Both the position numbers and the translations under genes were made by a program. A stretch of 64,000 bases of DNA, taken from Verrucomicrobiales bacterium. GTDB lineage: Bacteria > Verrucomicrobiota > Verrucomicrobiia > Limisphaerales > CANJXF01. The notes under the pieces are model-generated. The model was not told the DNA's origin. It ran no database searches and saw only the letters and a program-made list of their open reading frames with translations. This document shows, piece by piece, positions 47,921-57,223 of the stretch. The DNA is taken from positions 81,344 to 145,343 of the forward strand of contig CANJXF010000002.1 in assembly GCA_947478865.1 (NCBI GenBank), read 5' to 3'. The first letter of the stretch is position 1. Every line of letters starts with the position of its first letter.

Positions 47921-48592
47921 TTAAGCAGCAACAGGTGCGGCTTCTGGTTTGACGGTTTTCTTTTCCACCTTGGTGTCGCCCTTGCACACCCAGCATTTGA
48001 CTCCGAGCTTGCCATACATTGTTTTGGCTTCGGCAAATCCGTAATCGATATTTGCGCGCAAGGTATGCAGCGGAACACGACCTTGGAGATATTGCTCAAC
48101 ACGAGCGAGTTCAGCTCCACCCAGACGACCAGCACAGCGAATCTTAATTCCTTCCGCACCGAAGTCCATCGCAGTCTGAACCGCCTTCTTCATCGCACGC
48201 CGAAACGAAACACGGCGTTCCAATTGGAGCGCAACGTTTTCCGCCACGAGCTGAGCGTCGATTTCAGGTTGTTTGATTTCCTGGATATCGACATAAACCT
48301 CTTTGCCGGTCATCTTGCTCAATTCTTCCTTGAGCTTGTCGATTTCCGTTCCTTTGCGTCCGATAACCACACCAGGACGCGCAGTGAAAATAGTGATGCG
48401 GCAACGAGTCGCTGCACGCTCGATCTGAATTCTCGGCACCGATGCGGTTTCGAGTTTTTTCTTTAGAATCTCGCGGATTTCGCGGTCTTCGTTGAGCAGT
48501 TTGCCGAAATCTTTTTTGTCGGCATACCACTTGGAACGCCAGTCTTTATTGACAGCGACACGCAAACCGATTGGATTTGTTTTTTGACCCAT
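47921..48592 (-). CDS. rpsC: 30S ribosomal protein S3
   Basis: 223 residues: [18 protein letters not shown], the KH domain [18 protein letters not shown], and the C-terminal [21 protein letters not shown] short Lys/Val/Ala-rich tail ends the protein. Confidence 0.97.
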   Translation of the reverse strand: MGQKTNPIGLRVAVNKDWRSKWYADKKDFGKLLNEDREIREILKKKLETASVPRIQIERAATRCRITIFTARPGVVIGRKGTEIDKLKEELSKMTGKEVYVDIQEIKQPEIDAQLVAENVALQLERRVSFRRAMKKAVQTAMDFGAEGIKIRCAGRLGGAELARVEQYLQGRVPLHTLRANIDYGFAEAKTMYGKLGVKCWVCKGDTKVEKKTVKPEAAPVAA

Positions 48593-48597
48593 AACAA

Positions 48598-48930
48598 TTA
48601 TTCGTCAGAGACAGTGATCTTGATGTGGCAGTTGCGTTTTAAAATCGGTCCGGCAGAACCACGCGCTTTGGGCGTGAAACGCTTCATCGTCGTGGCCTGT
48701 CCAGCAACAGCTTCCTTGACGCGAAGACTCTCAGGCTTGGCACCGTTATTATTTTCCGCATTGGCAATCGCGGAGCTCAGCGTCTTGGCGACAAACCGGG
48801 CGGACTTGCGCGGAATGACTTTCAAAACAGCCTGTGCTTGCAAAGCCGGGAGGCCTTGAATCTGGCGGACAACTTCGCGCATTTTCTGCGCTGACATCCG
48901 CACGTTTTTGGTAATCGCTTGAACTTGCAT
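48598..48930 (-). CDS. rplV: 50S ribosomal protein L22
   Basis: 110 residues: start [20 protein letters not shown] and end [19 protein letters not shown] and [23 protein letters not shown] at 48930 gives the conserved N-terminus; a longer open frame overlaps rpsS. Confidence 0.96.
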   Translation of the reverse strand: MQVQAITKNVRMSAQKMREVVRQIQGLPALQAQAVLKVIPRKSARFVAKTLSSAIANAENNNGAKPESLRVKEAVAGQATTMKRFTPKARGSAGPILKRNCHIKITVSDE

Positions 48931-48934
48931 ATTA

Positions 48935-49216
48935 CTATTTCGCTTCAGCTTTGGCCGTGTGCGCACCGTGCTTCTTGAACAGACGAGTCAGCGCAAATTC
49001 ACCCAGCCGGTGACCCACCATGTTTTCGGTCACGAAAACAGGGTTAAACATTTTTCCATTGTGCACGTTGAACGTCAGCCCAACGAAATCAGGCGTGATC
49101 ATTGACCGGCGCGACCAAGTTTTGATCGGCGTCTTTTGGTTAGTGCTTTTCGCTTTGACGATTTTATCCATCAGCGAAGCTTCGATAAACGGACCTTTTT
49201 TAATCGAACGTCCCAT
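48935..49216 (-). CDS. rpsS: 30S ribosomal protein S19
   Basis: 93 residues: [40 protein letters not shown] and [13 protein letters not shown], all standard. Confidence 0.97.
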   Translation of the reverse strand: MGRSIKKGPFIEASLMDKIVKAKSTNQKTPIKTWSRRSMITPDFVGLTFNVHNGKMFNPVFVTENMVGHRLGEFALTRLFKKHGAHTAKAEAK

Positions 49217-49219
49217 AAA

Positions 49220-50065
49220 TTATTTTTGTTTCATCGGACGACCATCACGGCGAACGACAATAAATTTGTTGGAATACTTGCGTTTATTACGCGTGCGATA
49301 TCCCTTGGTGATTACACCCCAAGGAGTAACCGGATGACCGCCGCCAGAAGTTTTACCAGCTCCCCCACCCATCGGATGGTCAACCGGGTTTTTCGCAACA
49401 GCGCGACTCAACGGATGAATTCCGCGATGACGACTGCGACCAGCTTTGCCGAGAACCACATTCTCGTGCTCAGTGTTACCCACTTGGCCGATCGTTGCGT
49501 AGCAGTTTTCGTTGACGCGGCGAATTTCGCCAGAAGGCAATTTAATCTGAGCGTACCCTTCGTCGCGGGACATCAAAGTCGCCGCGCCGCCAGCAGTTCG
49601 AACCATTTGCGCGCCACGTCCGGGAGTGATCTCAATATTGTGAATCGGGAGACCGACTGGAATCGTGCTGAGCGGCAGACTGTTGCCAACTTCAGGAGCC
49701 GCCGTCGGACCGCTCATCAACTTCTTACCAACGGAAAGTCCGACCGGAGCGATGATATACTTCTTTTCGCCATCTTTGTATTGAAGCAAGGCCAAACGCG
49801 CGGTGCGCAATGGATCATATTCGATCGCGATCACATCGGCTTCAATTCCATGTTTATGGCGCTTGAAATCGACAATGCGATGGAACTGCTTGTGCCCACC
49901 ACCCCAACCGCGGCTGGTGACACGTCCATAATGATTGCGACCGCCGGTTTTCTTCTTGATCTCGATCAAGCTCTTTTCCGGCTTCGTCTTTGTAATATCC
50001 TCGAACGACGCTATCGTTAGATAGCGCGTCGACGGCGTTAATGGTCTAAAGCTCTTTACTGGCAT
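49220..50065 (-). CDS. rplB: 50S ribosomal protein L2, first gene of the operon
   Basis: About 281 residues: starts MPVKSFRPLTPSTRYLTI, contains GRNHYGRVTSRGWGGGHKQ and the peptidyl-transferase-centre motif PVDHPMGGGAGK with its conserved His. It opens the transcription unit here: rpsJ, rplC, rplD and rplW, which usually precede it, are replaced by a 270-base intergenic region with a promoter. Confidence 0.97.
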   Translation of the reverse strand: MPVKSFRPLTPSTRYLTIASFEDITKTKPEKSLIEIKKKTGGRNHYGRVTSRGWGGGHKQFHRIVDFKRHKHGIEADVIAIEYDPLRTARLALLQYKDGEKKYIIAPVGLSVGKKLMSGPTAAPEVGNSLPLSTIPVGLPIHNIEITPGRGAQMVRTAGGAATLMSRDEGYAQIKLPSGEIRRVNENCYATIGQVGNTEHENVVLGKAGRSRHRGIHPLSRAVAKNPVDHPMGGGAGKTSGGGHPVTPWGVITKGYRTRNKRKYSNKFIVVRRDGRPMKQK

Positions 50066-50192
50066 AAAAATCAAAAATCCAAATTCTCAGCTTGGAGTGC
50101 GTCGGCCATCAATCCTGCGCCCAGATGGGCTGTCAGTTATCGGTCACGCTGAAATCGCTGCCGCTCACCACTTCTGGTGCAACGGAGCGCGG

Positions 50193-50220
50193 AATATAGC
50201 AGTGATGATTTCCTGCGCAA
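50193..50220 (-). promoter_or_regulatory. probable sigma-70 promoter of the ribosomal operon
   Basis: On the minus strand TTGCGC and TATATT are separated by 16 bases and point toward rplB, about 130 bases upstream of its start. This would give a leader of about 120 bases, long enough for an autoregulatory RNA structure; a small GCCCATCTGGGC hairpin occurs in it. The rest of 50066-50339 shows no gene. Confidence 0.6.
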
Positions 50221-50339
50221 GAGGTTTTTAGAAAATCTTTGTTTATTTTTTATTTCGGTGTTCATCGATGCCTTCTCCCAGATTTCTATGGGTGAATTCT
50301 CGATTCTCTAGGCTAATCCAGATTCTAATTCAATTATCC

Positions 50340-51377
50340 TTATTTCAACTTCTCGTCGAAGAAATCCGCGATAATATGGGTCAGCTCGATCCGATTGGGT
50401 TGTGGCGTACCGCCTGCGGGCATGAAGCTGTGGCCCGCATTTTTTACCACTACGAGCTTCGACGAGACTCCGGCGGCTTTGAGGAGTTGGTGCAGCTTTT
50501 CGGATTGGCTCAATGGAACAAGGCGATCCTGGTCGCCGTGCAGGATCAAGAACGGCGGATCGTCATTGGTCACATACGTGATTGGGCTGGCCCGTTTCAG
50601 AACTTCATCTTTGCTCGACGTTGCACCGAAGACAGCCTCGCTGATCCGCGTATGGCCGCCGCCTGATTCGACGGTCAAATCCGATGGACCAAACATATCC
50701 ACCACAGCCTGCACTCGGCTTGATTGGTTCGGCCAACCACCGGTTCCTTCAAGGCTGGCTTTCTCGTCGCTGGTGCCCAGCAAAGCCACTAGGTGTCCTC
50801 CGGCGCTGCCTCCCCAGACACCAATGCGTTGAGAGTCGAGGTGGTAATCGCTGGCATGGGCGCGAAGAAAACGAATCGCGCATTTCACATCCTCGATTTG
50901 CGCCGGAAATTTGTAGGCCGGCGCAAGGCGATAATTAACCGAGGCTACCAGGTAGCCACGTTGGACCAGCTCGCCAATGGCCATCACGCCGACGCCCGAG
51001 GCCTTATCGCCGCTTTGCCAACCGCCGCCATGCACGTAAACCGTCACCGGTAATTTGCCATCCGTCTTTTTCGGAAAATAGAGATCCATCTTCAACCCAA
51101 CGTCACCTGCTTTTCCGTAAATCACATCCCGCTCCGTCTTGCGCGCATCGATCGCAAGTGCTGCAAGCTCTTTTATACCGCGTTTAGGAGCACGTTCGGA
51201 GGGCGGATTCGTCTGTGCCGGTTCGGCGTCACTCTTAACCTCGGCAACATCTGAAGCATTGGCCGAGGGAGATGAAGATTTCTCGTCGAGTCGCGGCGTT
51301 TTTTCTTGAGCAACTAATGGACAGGCCAGCAGCAGAGTGCCTGCATACAACGCGAATGAGATTGGAACGAGTTTCAT
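50340..51377 (-). CDS. secreted alpha/beta-hydrolase (esterase, BD-FAE/HSL-like)
   Basis: 345 residues with a signal peptide (about residues 1-23, ending VAQE), a low-complexity Ser/Ala/Pro linker, then an alpha/beta-hydrolase domain: VYVHGGGWQSGDK (oxyanion-hole HGGG), VNYRLAP, nucleophile elbow GGSAGG, HGDQDRLVP with the catalytic Asp, and the catalytic His in NAGHSF. Such exported esterases commonly remove acetyl or acyl groups from plant polysaccharides or small esters. Substrate unknown. It is divergent from nothing obvious upstream; the 240 bases to the next gene hold no clear feature. Confidence 0.88.
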   Translation of the reverse strand: MKLVPISFALYAGTLLLACPLVAQEKTPRLDEKSSSPSANASDVAEVKSDAEPAQTNPPSERAPKRGIKELAALAIDARKTERDVIYGKAGDVGLKMDLYFPKKTDGKLPVTVYVHGGGWQSGDKASGVGVMAIGELVQRGYLVASVNYRLAPAYKFPAQIEDVKCAIRFLRAHASDYHLDSQRIGVWGGSAGGHLVALLGTSDEKASLEGTGGWPNQSSRVQAVVDMFGPSDLTVESGGGHTRISEAVFGATSSKDEVLKRASPITYVTNDDPPFLILHGDQDRLVPLSQSEKLHQLLKAAGVSSKLVVVKNAGHSFMPAGGTPQPNRIELTHIIADFFDEKLK

Positions 51378-51617
51378 GATGTCGTCCGTTAAAAGACGTG
51401 GGTGGCAGCAAGAATGTTACGCACGCATAGATTTACAACTTCGTTTTCGTTCGATGGTCAGGTCCAGTTTTTGTGCGCGTTGCGGGTGGAACGACCGATC
51501 GCAACAGGTAGAGCGAAATCCACCTCGGCTACAGAATTTTGATGCAAAGCTCCAACTCTTTTTCAGCTTCACGTTTTCTTAAGGTTGCTCCGCGTAAGGT
51601 ATCGCCGGAAATTGATT

Positions 51618-52445
51618 ATGAGAGCAGGCGACACAACCTTAGAGCCGGGAGCCAATCCAAAGTCCACATCTCCGAAGCGGTGGATGGTGGTGGATGACAA
51701 CGAGGGTATTTTGGAATTGGTCGCCGGATTGCTCGAATCCTCAAGTCCCGGACCCGTCTGCCGCTGTCACGGCGCGGCAGAAGCGCCCGCCATTTTTACC
51801 ACCGAGTCGCGATACTTCGAATTCGTCATTTGCGACCTGGAAATGCCAGGCTTGGATGGCATCGAGCTTGGCCGACGACTGCTGAAGCTTGCACCGAGCC
51901 TGAAAATTTTGCTCGCCACTGGGAGCGCCTCAATCACCAGGAAAGAAGCATGCGACGAGGGCTTTTGCGGGATCCTGCCGAAGCCATTTCGCCTGGCGGA
52001 TTTGCGCCGCGCTTTGAACGAGGCAGGCATCGTTACCGATCCGAATACTGAGACCCTTTTCGCCCAATCATTTTCTGCGCAACAAAACAAACAAAGGAAC
52101 AAAATGAAAAACAAAATCGTAATCGCCCTGCTGGCGTTAAGCGCTTCAGCATGGATCGTCACCGCTCAGGATAACAACCAACAACCGCCGCCGGATCGGA
52201 ACGGCTTTCCACCGCGAGGACATCGTCCGCCGCCTCCCATTATGATGGCGCTCGACGCAAATCAAGACGGGCAGATCGATGCGGACGAAATTGCCAAAGC
52301 CTCGGAGTCGCTGAAGAAGTTGGATCTAAACGGCGATGGCGTTTTGACCCGCGATGAATTGATGCCCCCGCCTCCCGGCGGACCGGAAGGGTTCGGGCAA
52401 GAACCGCCGCCGCAGGGACAAAAACCGCATCGGCAAGAGAATTGA
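51618..52445 (+). CDS. response-regulator receiver domain read in frame into an exported EF-hand protein
   Basis: The open frame codes for two things. Residues about 20-145 are a CheY-like receiver with every key residue: acidic pair in MVVDDNEG, phosphoacceptor Asp in CDLEMPG, switch residue in LATGSAS and Lys in LPKPF. No output domain follows. Instead the frame continues without a stop into a separate protein that starts with its own Met, a signal peptide and EF-hands (listed next). Reading through, the signal peptide would lie mid-protein, which makes little sense for one product. The likely reading is two genes where the first has lost its stop, or a natural overlap whose first protein carries a junk tail. 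ATG at 51618 is chosen over an earlier one at 51585. Whether the long fused form is made is unknown. Confidence 0.6.
   Translation: MRAGDTTLEPGANPKSTSPKRWMVVDDNEGILELVAGLLESSSPGPVCRCHGAAEAPAIFTTESRYFEFVICDLEMPGLDGIELGRRLLKLAPSLKILLATGSASITRKEACDEGFCGILPKPFRLADLRRALNEAGIVTDPNTETLFAQSFSAQQNKQRNKMKNKIVIALLALSASAWIVTAQDNNQQPPPDRNGFPPRGHRPPPPIMMALDANQDGQIDADEIAKASESLKKLDLNGDGVLTRDELMPPPPGGPEGFGQEPPPQGQKPHRQEN
52104..52445 (+). CDS. exported EF-hand calcium-binding protein, internal start in the receiver frame
   Basis: 113 residues beginning at an ATG with AAGGAA 6-9 bases upstream. A textbook signal peptide follows (MKNKIVIALLALSASAWIV then TAQ), then a Pro/Arg-rich stretch and two EF-hand loops, DANQDGQIDADE and DLNGDGVLTRDE, and a Pro/Gly-rich tail. 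Small exported EF-hand proteins of this layout are common in Verrucomicrobia and Planctomycetes. I consider this the functional product of the 3' half; a terminator follows immediately. Confidence 0.78.
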   Translation: MKNKIVIALLALSASAWIVTAQDNNQQPPPDRNGFPPRGHRPPPPIMMALDANQDGQIDADEIAKASESLKKLDLNGDGVLTRDELMPPPPGGPEGFGQEPPPQGQKPHRQEN

Positions 52446-52459
52446 TTTTATCGAGCGCC

Positions 52460-52503
52460 GGGCGTGCCTCGAATTCGGAGGCGCGCCCGCCGATAATTTT
52501 TTT
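52460..52503 (+). terminator. intrinsic terminator after the EF-hand gene
   Basis: An 11-bp stem (GGGCGTGCCTC / GAGGCGCGCCC, one G-U pair) with a 7-base loop is followed shortly by seven T. It ends 14 bases after the EF-hand stop begins the spacer, and separates it from the kinase gene. Confidence 0.82.
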
Positions 52504-52605
52504 ACCCTGTGAAAGTCTTCGCCGATCCGACTTTTCAAATCTGTTGATCGAGTAAATTTAAGCTCGCTTGCCGGCCAAAGTTAATCTGGAATCCACCCAC
52601 GATTG

Positions 52606-54273
52606 ATGAATGATAAACCAGTGACCAGTGATTCCGGTTCAGCGGGCGAACCGCCTCAAGACCTTCCTGAACGGACGCGAAAAATGGAGGCGCCCTTCCC
52701 GAATACATCTTCATGGAAGCAGGATTTGTCGGGCTCGACTTTCGGCAATTACCAACTCGTTCGCAAAATTGCTGAAGGCGGGATGGGAATTGTTTACGAG
52801 GCCGTCCAACTCAAACTCGATCGCAAGGTGGCGTTAAAAATTTTGACGGATCAACTCGCGGCGCAGCCGGAATTTCTTCGCCGCTTTGAACGCGAGGCCA
52901 AATCCGCTGCCGCGCTGAATCATCCCAACATTGTGCAGGTCCACGATTTTGGTGAAGCCAACGGGCGCCACTATTTGATCATGGAATATGTGGATGGCGA
53001 AGATCTGTCCGTCTATGTGGAACAGCATGGCAAGCTACCCGTAGAAGAGGCGTTGAACGTGATCGAACAAGCCGCTCAGGGACTCAAATCCGCCTACGAA
53101 AAATCAATCATTCATCGGGACATCAAGCCGGCAAATCTGATGCGAGCCCGCGATGGACGCGTGAAGGTTTCGGACCTCGGTCTGGCTAAAGTGTTGACTG
53201 AAGTTTCGGACGCGACCCTCAGCGGAATTGGCATTGGTTCACCCTATTACATCGCCCCGGAACAAGCCGACAACGCGCGCCATGTCGATCATCGCGTGGA
53301 CATTTATTCGCTCGGAATCACGCTTTTCTTTTTGGTCACGGGCAAAAGGCCTTACGACGGCGAAACCCCTTTTTCGATCATTCTGGCGCACGTCAACAAG
53401 CCATTGCCGAGCGGCATTGACCTCGGCACGGCACTGCCCAAAGAAGTCGAAGGATTGATTCAGCGAATGGCGGCGAAAAAGCCTGAGGATCGTTATCAGG
53501 ATTATGATTCGCTCCTCGCTGATTTGCAGCGGGTAAGGTCTGGCTTTGCCCCGCTCCTGAAAGTCCGTCGCGCACCCATTTCCAGAACCCTGCTTCTTGG
53601 ATCGGCCATTGGTGCACTCGGCATAATCGCTGGGCTCAGTTTTGTGTTCGTAGCGCACAACAAGTCATTGGAAAAGAAAAAGTCCAAGCGCGACGGCCAG
53701 GCCGAGCCTGCGCAAAATGCGATTCAAAAAAACCGGCGGTTCGGACCGGGCTCGGGACCCGATGGCGCGAATTTTCGTAATCCTGCAACGTTGCGTGATC
53801 CGCAGCGGCCGCCGTTCGAACCGGGACGCATGGCCAAACCGATGGACCGGGACGGGATCCAATTGCCCATGGGCCCGCCTCCCGATCGCGACTTTTACTC
53901 CATTCCAGAAGGACCGGTCGATATGATGTTGGCCAAGGCAGATGAGTATTCCGCCCAACACAAAGAGAACTTCCTCGCGATCATTGATGTTTACGAGCAG
54001 GTCAGGGATAAGGCAGGAGCTGCAGAACGCCCGCGGGTTGAAAGCAAGCTGAGCAGCGTGATCGAAGCACAACAAAAAATCAGCGCGCGGACCATCCAAG
54101 AGTATGAAACGAAGATGCAGGCAAGGTTGCAGGCCGGAAAACCGGGGGAAGCCTACCGGGTCTGGAAAGATTTCCCCGCTAATTTACGGACGCGGGAAGT
54201 GGATGAACAGATTCGAACTATTTTGAGGAAAGCGATATCGGAAAAACTCTTATCCAGCCCGCCTCAACCGTAA
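52606..54273 (+). CDS. transmembrane serine/threonine protein kinase (PknB-like)
   Basis: About 555 residues. Kinase domain at about 45-310: glycine loop IAEGGMGIVYEA, VALKIL with the ATP-binding Lys, catalytic loop HRDIKPANLM, and the metal-binding motif as DLG instead of the usual DFG, then GSPYYIAPEQ. One transmembrane helix near residue 335 follows a basic linker. The periplasmic part begins with a charged, Arg/Pro-rich segment and ends in a helical region with no recognised domain. PVC bacteria carry many such kinases; target unknown. Neighbour of a receiver-domain gene, but that is not evidence of a link. Confidence 0.9.
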   Translation: MNDKPVTSDSGSAGEPPQDLPERTRKMEAPFPNTSSWKQDLSGSTFGNYQLVRKIAEGGMGIVYEAVQLKLDRKVALKILTDQLAAQPEFLRRFEREAKSAAALNHPNIVQVHDFGEANGRHYLIMEYVDGEDLSVYVEQHGKLPVEEALNVIEQAAQGLKSAYEKSIIHRDIKPANLMRARDGRVKVSDLGLAKVLTEVSDATLSGIGIGSPYYIAPEQADNARHVDHRVDIYSLGITLFFLVTGKRPYDGETPFSIILAHVNKPLPSGIDLGTALPKEVEGLIQRMAAKKPEDRYQDYDSLLADLQRVRSGFAPLLKVRRAPISRTLLLGSAIGALGIIAGLSFVFVAHNKSLEKKKSKRDGQAEPAQNAIQKNRRFGPGSGPDGANFRNPATLRDPQRPPFEPGRMAKPMDRDGIQLPMGPPPDRDFYSIPEGPVDMMLAKADEYSAQHKENFLAIIDVYEQVRDKAGAAERPRVESKLSSVIEAQQKISARTIQEYETKMQARLQAGKPGEAYRVWKDFPANLRTREVDEQIRTILRKAISEKLLSSPPQP

Positions 54274-54396
54274 AAACGTTGCATTGAGAATGACAGGTTC
54301 ACGAACCTTCCTGATCGCAGGGCTTCCCTTGGCCGCTCGACGCAATCGTTCTGTCGCTGCCCCAAGGAAGGCGCGGCGACCTGAACAATTTTCTCT

Positions 54397-57060
54397 TTAG
54401 GGAATCTTCAAGAGCTCGGCTTCCGTCCAGGCCTCGTTACGATGGGTGGTGGCATCTCGCGCCTTCTTCACGGCACCGACATCCACGGGCGATGCACCAT
54501 GCTCCCATTCACGACGAATGTAGGTCAAGACGGCTGCAATTTGTTCGTCATCGAAAACGTTGAGCGCCGGCATTTCCATTTCGTAATTTCTGCCCATGAC
54601 CCCGATTTTTCCCCGGATGCCGTGGAGAACGATGCGCATCAAACGATCCGAAGGTCCAAGCACCCATTCCGAATCAGCCAAGGGCGGGGCCAATCCTTCC
54701 ATGCCCAAGCCGGTCAATTGATGGCACGCCGCGCAACTCGCCGCGAACAAATCGCGGCCAGCCGCAAACTGCTTTTCCTGGTCCGCCGTGAGTGGGACAA
54801 TTTTTGGCGGCGCGACGTAGCCGGGCTGCCCGGGCCAGGTCAGCAGCGCGGAGATTTTTTTGAGGCGATCCGAAATTTCGGGGACCTGTTTCTTCTCCAA
54901 AGCGGTGTAGCCAGATGGTTCCGACGCGAAGAAAATTGGCTTTTTCGCCACAGGAGTTTTCGACTTCACCTGACCTGGCGCGCTGGCGAGCATTCCATCC
55001 AACAATGCCGTCTGCTGCCAGAGCGGGGCAGCGGCGGCGAGCTGGAAAACCTGATCAACGCGGTTCGTTTTGCGTTCGTAAAGAACACAGGTCGTTAGTC
55101 CGCTCAAAAATGCAGCAGAGCCCGGTTTCGGTTCGTTCCAAGTCTTATCCGCCAGAACTTTTTCCAGGACTTCCAATTCACGTTTGTAAAAACCGCTGAG
55201 CAGGGCATCACGAATCACCACGTTCTCACCGCAGTTTCGCGCAATCGCCAGCATCCCCCGCTCTGCCTTTGGATCGGCGATTTCGCCCAGCGTAAAGGCC
55301 AGTTGAAGTTGAACGTCCGGTTGCGTTTCGTTCTTTGCCATGGTGGAGAAGAGCGCGATAAACTCCGGCGCATCGGCAGTTTTCAGAAATGGCTCCGAAA
55401 GGCGGATTGCCACGGCGCGCACTTTCGCATCCGGCGTGGCTAACACCGCGAGCAACGTCTTCTTATCCATTTGGCCTATGCCGTCCAACGTCCACAAGGC
55501 ATGAATGCGACCAAAAGCGCTCTTGTCTGAAACCGCTTTGGCTCGCAGCAACGCAATCGTTTTCGCCTCGTTCCGTTCGACGAGCAATCGTTGCGCGGTA
55601 TCACGAACCCAGCCGTTGGGGTGCGACAGATTTTCCACAAGTTCAGCCGAAGTCGCTTTGCCAAGGTTGGCCGGCTTCAACGGCTTTCCCTCAGCCACGA
55701 TGCGATAAATTCGACCCAATCCGGTGGGCGCCTGCAACCCGCGCGACTCGGATTGCGCGCGCAGATAGGAGGTCAAATAAATCCGGTGCTGCAAAATTCC
55801 ACGGTAGAGATCGGTGAGATAAATCGCCCCGTCCGGACCATTATTCAAATTGACCGGGCGAAAACGTTCATCGGTCGAAGCCAGGAATTCAGAATTGGCG
55901 TAAGCGTGCCTGCCCGTCATCACCCCGTTTTTTTCCGTAAGAATATTCCGCTTCACGAGATTGGCGGAAGGTTCGCAAACGAATGCATTGCCCTGGTATT
56001 CCGCCGGGAAATTGTCGCCGCGATAGATCAAGGGCGCGCACGCCGCAGTGAATTTTTCAAGCGTGCCGTCTTTGCGCAAAATGCCCTCGCGATAGCCTCG
56101 ATTCACACCCGGCGTGACCCGAATCGGCCAGGTCAATTGGCTCTTGATTGGATCGACGTTCAGCCCCGAAGGCGAGCGAAGGTTCGGGTTGCGACGCAAA
56201 TATGCCGATGGAACCAGATCCATGCGAAACTGGTCGCTGTTGGAATTGTAAACGAGCCTTCCGTAATTGTCCTGTGAGATGCCCCATTGACCGCGGAAGG
56301 CGGTTGGCTCGCGTTGCCATTCACCATCCACATTGCGAAAACGCGTGGTGTGGTCGGCGCTGTAAATCCAGTTGTCCAGGGCGGTCATCAAACCGTTGGC
56401 GGTGTGCTCGGGATTTTTTTGGTCACCATAATCTTTTGCGACTTCGACTTTGGAATCACTTTTTCCATCGCCATCGGTGTCCTGACAAAACCAGAGACGC
56501 GGCGGCTCCGCGACGAGCAAGCCACCCCTCACGAGCGACAGTGCTCGCGGCATGACCAATCCATCGAGAAACACCGTGCGTTTGTCCATTTTCCCGTCGC
56601 CATTGGTATCTTCCAGCACCGCGATCTTTCCCACCGGTTGATCCTCTCCTTTGCCATCGGCATCGGGCATGAATCCGCTCATTTCCAAAACCCAAATTCT
56701 TCCATCCGGTCCGAAAGTAATTGCGACGGGGTCATGCACCAAAGGCTCGCTCGCGACGAGTTCGATGCGGAATCCGGGCACGATCTTGAATGACTTCAAG
56801 GCCTGTTCCGGCGTCAGCACGGGCGCGGGCGGAATTTTTTCCGGTGGAACGGGCGCGATCTGTTTTTCTGGATTCGCTCCATCTTTGGCGTCTCCATTTT
56901 GAGCCAGCAATTCCGTGCTGAAAAATGAGGCCAGCGCCACGCCGACGCACGGGCCGGATCGAACCCACCGAGAAAAGTTTCCCGTCCCAAAAATGCCTTG
57001 CCAGAATCCACGCGAGACGTTCCGCCGGGCCTGGTCAATTTCCGATTTATTAAAGTTCAT
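54397..57060 (-). CDS. PVC-type membrane-bound dehydrogenase / haem-binding c-type cytochrome protein
   Basis: 887 residues. A hydrophobic N-terminal export or anchor segment (about residues 30-52) precedes a six-bladed propeller-like domain of the type annotated as putative membrane-bound dehydrogenase (FKIVPGFRIELVASEPLVHDPVAITFGPDGR, DTNGDGKMDKRTVFLDGL, then VCEPSANLVKRN). A helical HEAT-like region follows (about residues 470-650), then a C-terminal cytochrome c domain with CAACH at its start and a Met candidate (MGRNYEM). These proteins are numerous in Verrucomicrobia and Planctomycetes and are thought to oxidise sugars or related compounds in the periplasm, donating electrons to c-type cytochromes; the true substrate is unknown. 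Neighbouring kinase converges on it. Confidence 0.88.
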   Translation of the reverse strand: MNFNKSEIDQARRNVSRGFWQGIFGTGNFSRWVRSGPCVGVALASFFSTELLAQNGDAKDGANPEKQIAPVPPEKIPPAPVLTPEQALKSFKIVPGFRIELVASEPLVHDPVAITFGPDGRIWVLEMSGFMPDADGKGEDQPVGKIAVLEDTNGDGKMDKRTVFLDGLVMPRALSLVRGGLLVAEPPRLWFCQDTDGDGKSDSKVEVAKDYGDQKNPEHTANGLMTALDNWIYSADHTTRFRNVDGEWQREPTAFRGQWGISQDNYGRLVYNSNSDQFRMDLVPSAYLRRNPNLRSPSGLNVDPIKSQLTWPIRVTPGVNRGYREGILRKDGTLEKFTAACAPLIYRGDNFPAEYQGNAFVCEPSANLVKRNILTEKNGVMTGRHAYANSEFLASTDERFRPVNLNNGPDGAIYLTDLYRGILQHRIYLTSYLRAQSESRGLQAPTGLGRIYRIVAEGKPLKPANLGKATSAELVENLSHPNGWVRDTAQRLLVERNEAKTIALLRAKAVSDKSAFGRIHALWTLDGIGQMDKKTLLAVLATPDAKVRAVAIRLSEPFLKTADAPEFIALFSTMAKNETQPDVQLQLAFTLGEIADPKAERGMLAIARNCGENVVIRDALLSGFYKRELEVLEKVLADKTWNEPKPGSAAFLSGLTTCVLYERKTNRVDQVFQLAAAAPLWQQTALLDGMLASAPGQVKSKTPVAKKPIFFASEPSGYTALEKKQVPEISDRLKKISALLTWPGQPGYVAPPKIVPLTADQEKQFAAGRDLFAASCAACHQLTGLGMEGLAPPLADSEWVLGPSDRLMRIVLHGIRGKIGVMGRNYEMEMPALNVFDDEQIAAVLTYIRREWEHGASPVDVGAVKKARDATTHRNEAWTEAELLKIP

Positions 57061-57223
57061 TCTTGTTTTGATTAAACTGCCGTCCTCCGTCTTCGACGAA
57101 ATCGTTCCGTGAAATATTCTGAAAACGAATGGAACGTAGAGAACGGCGCATTTTTTGCCAAGTATTCTTGCAGAGGATGAGCCGTGCGATTAGCTCGAAG
57201 AATTTAGCGAATTGCGCAGAAAA

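Noticed and set aside
51337..51582. 81-codon frame in front of the receiver gene
   Set aside because: Begins inside the esterase gene on the other strand, no recognisable features; likely chance.
54296..54307. GGTTCACGAACC palindrome between the kinase and PVC cytochrome genes
   Set aside because: Twelve bases only and no T-run; it may help end convergent transcripts, but there is no support for this.
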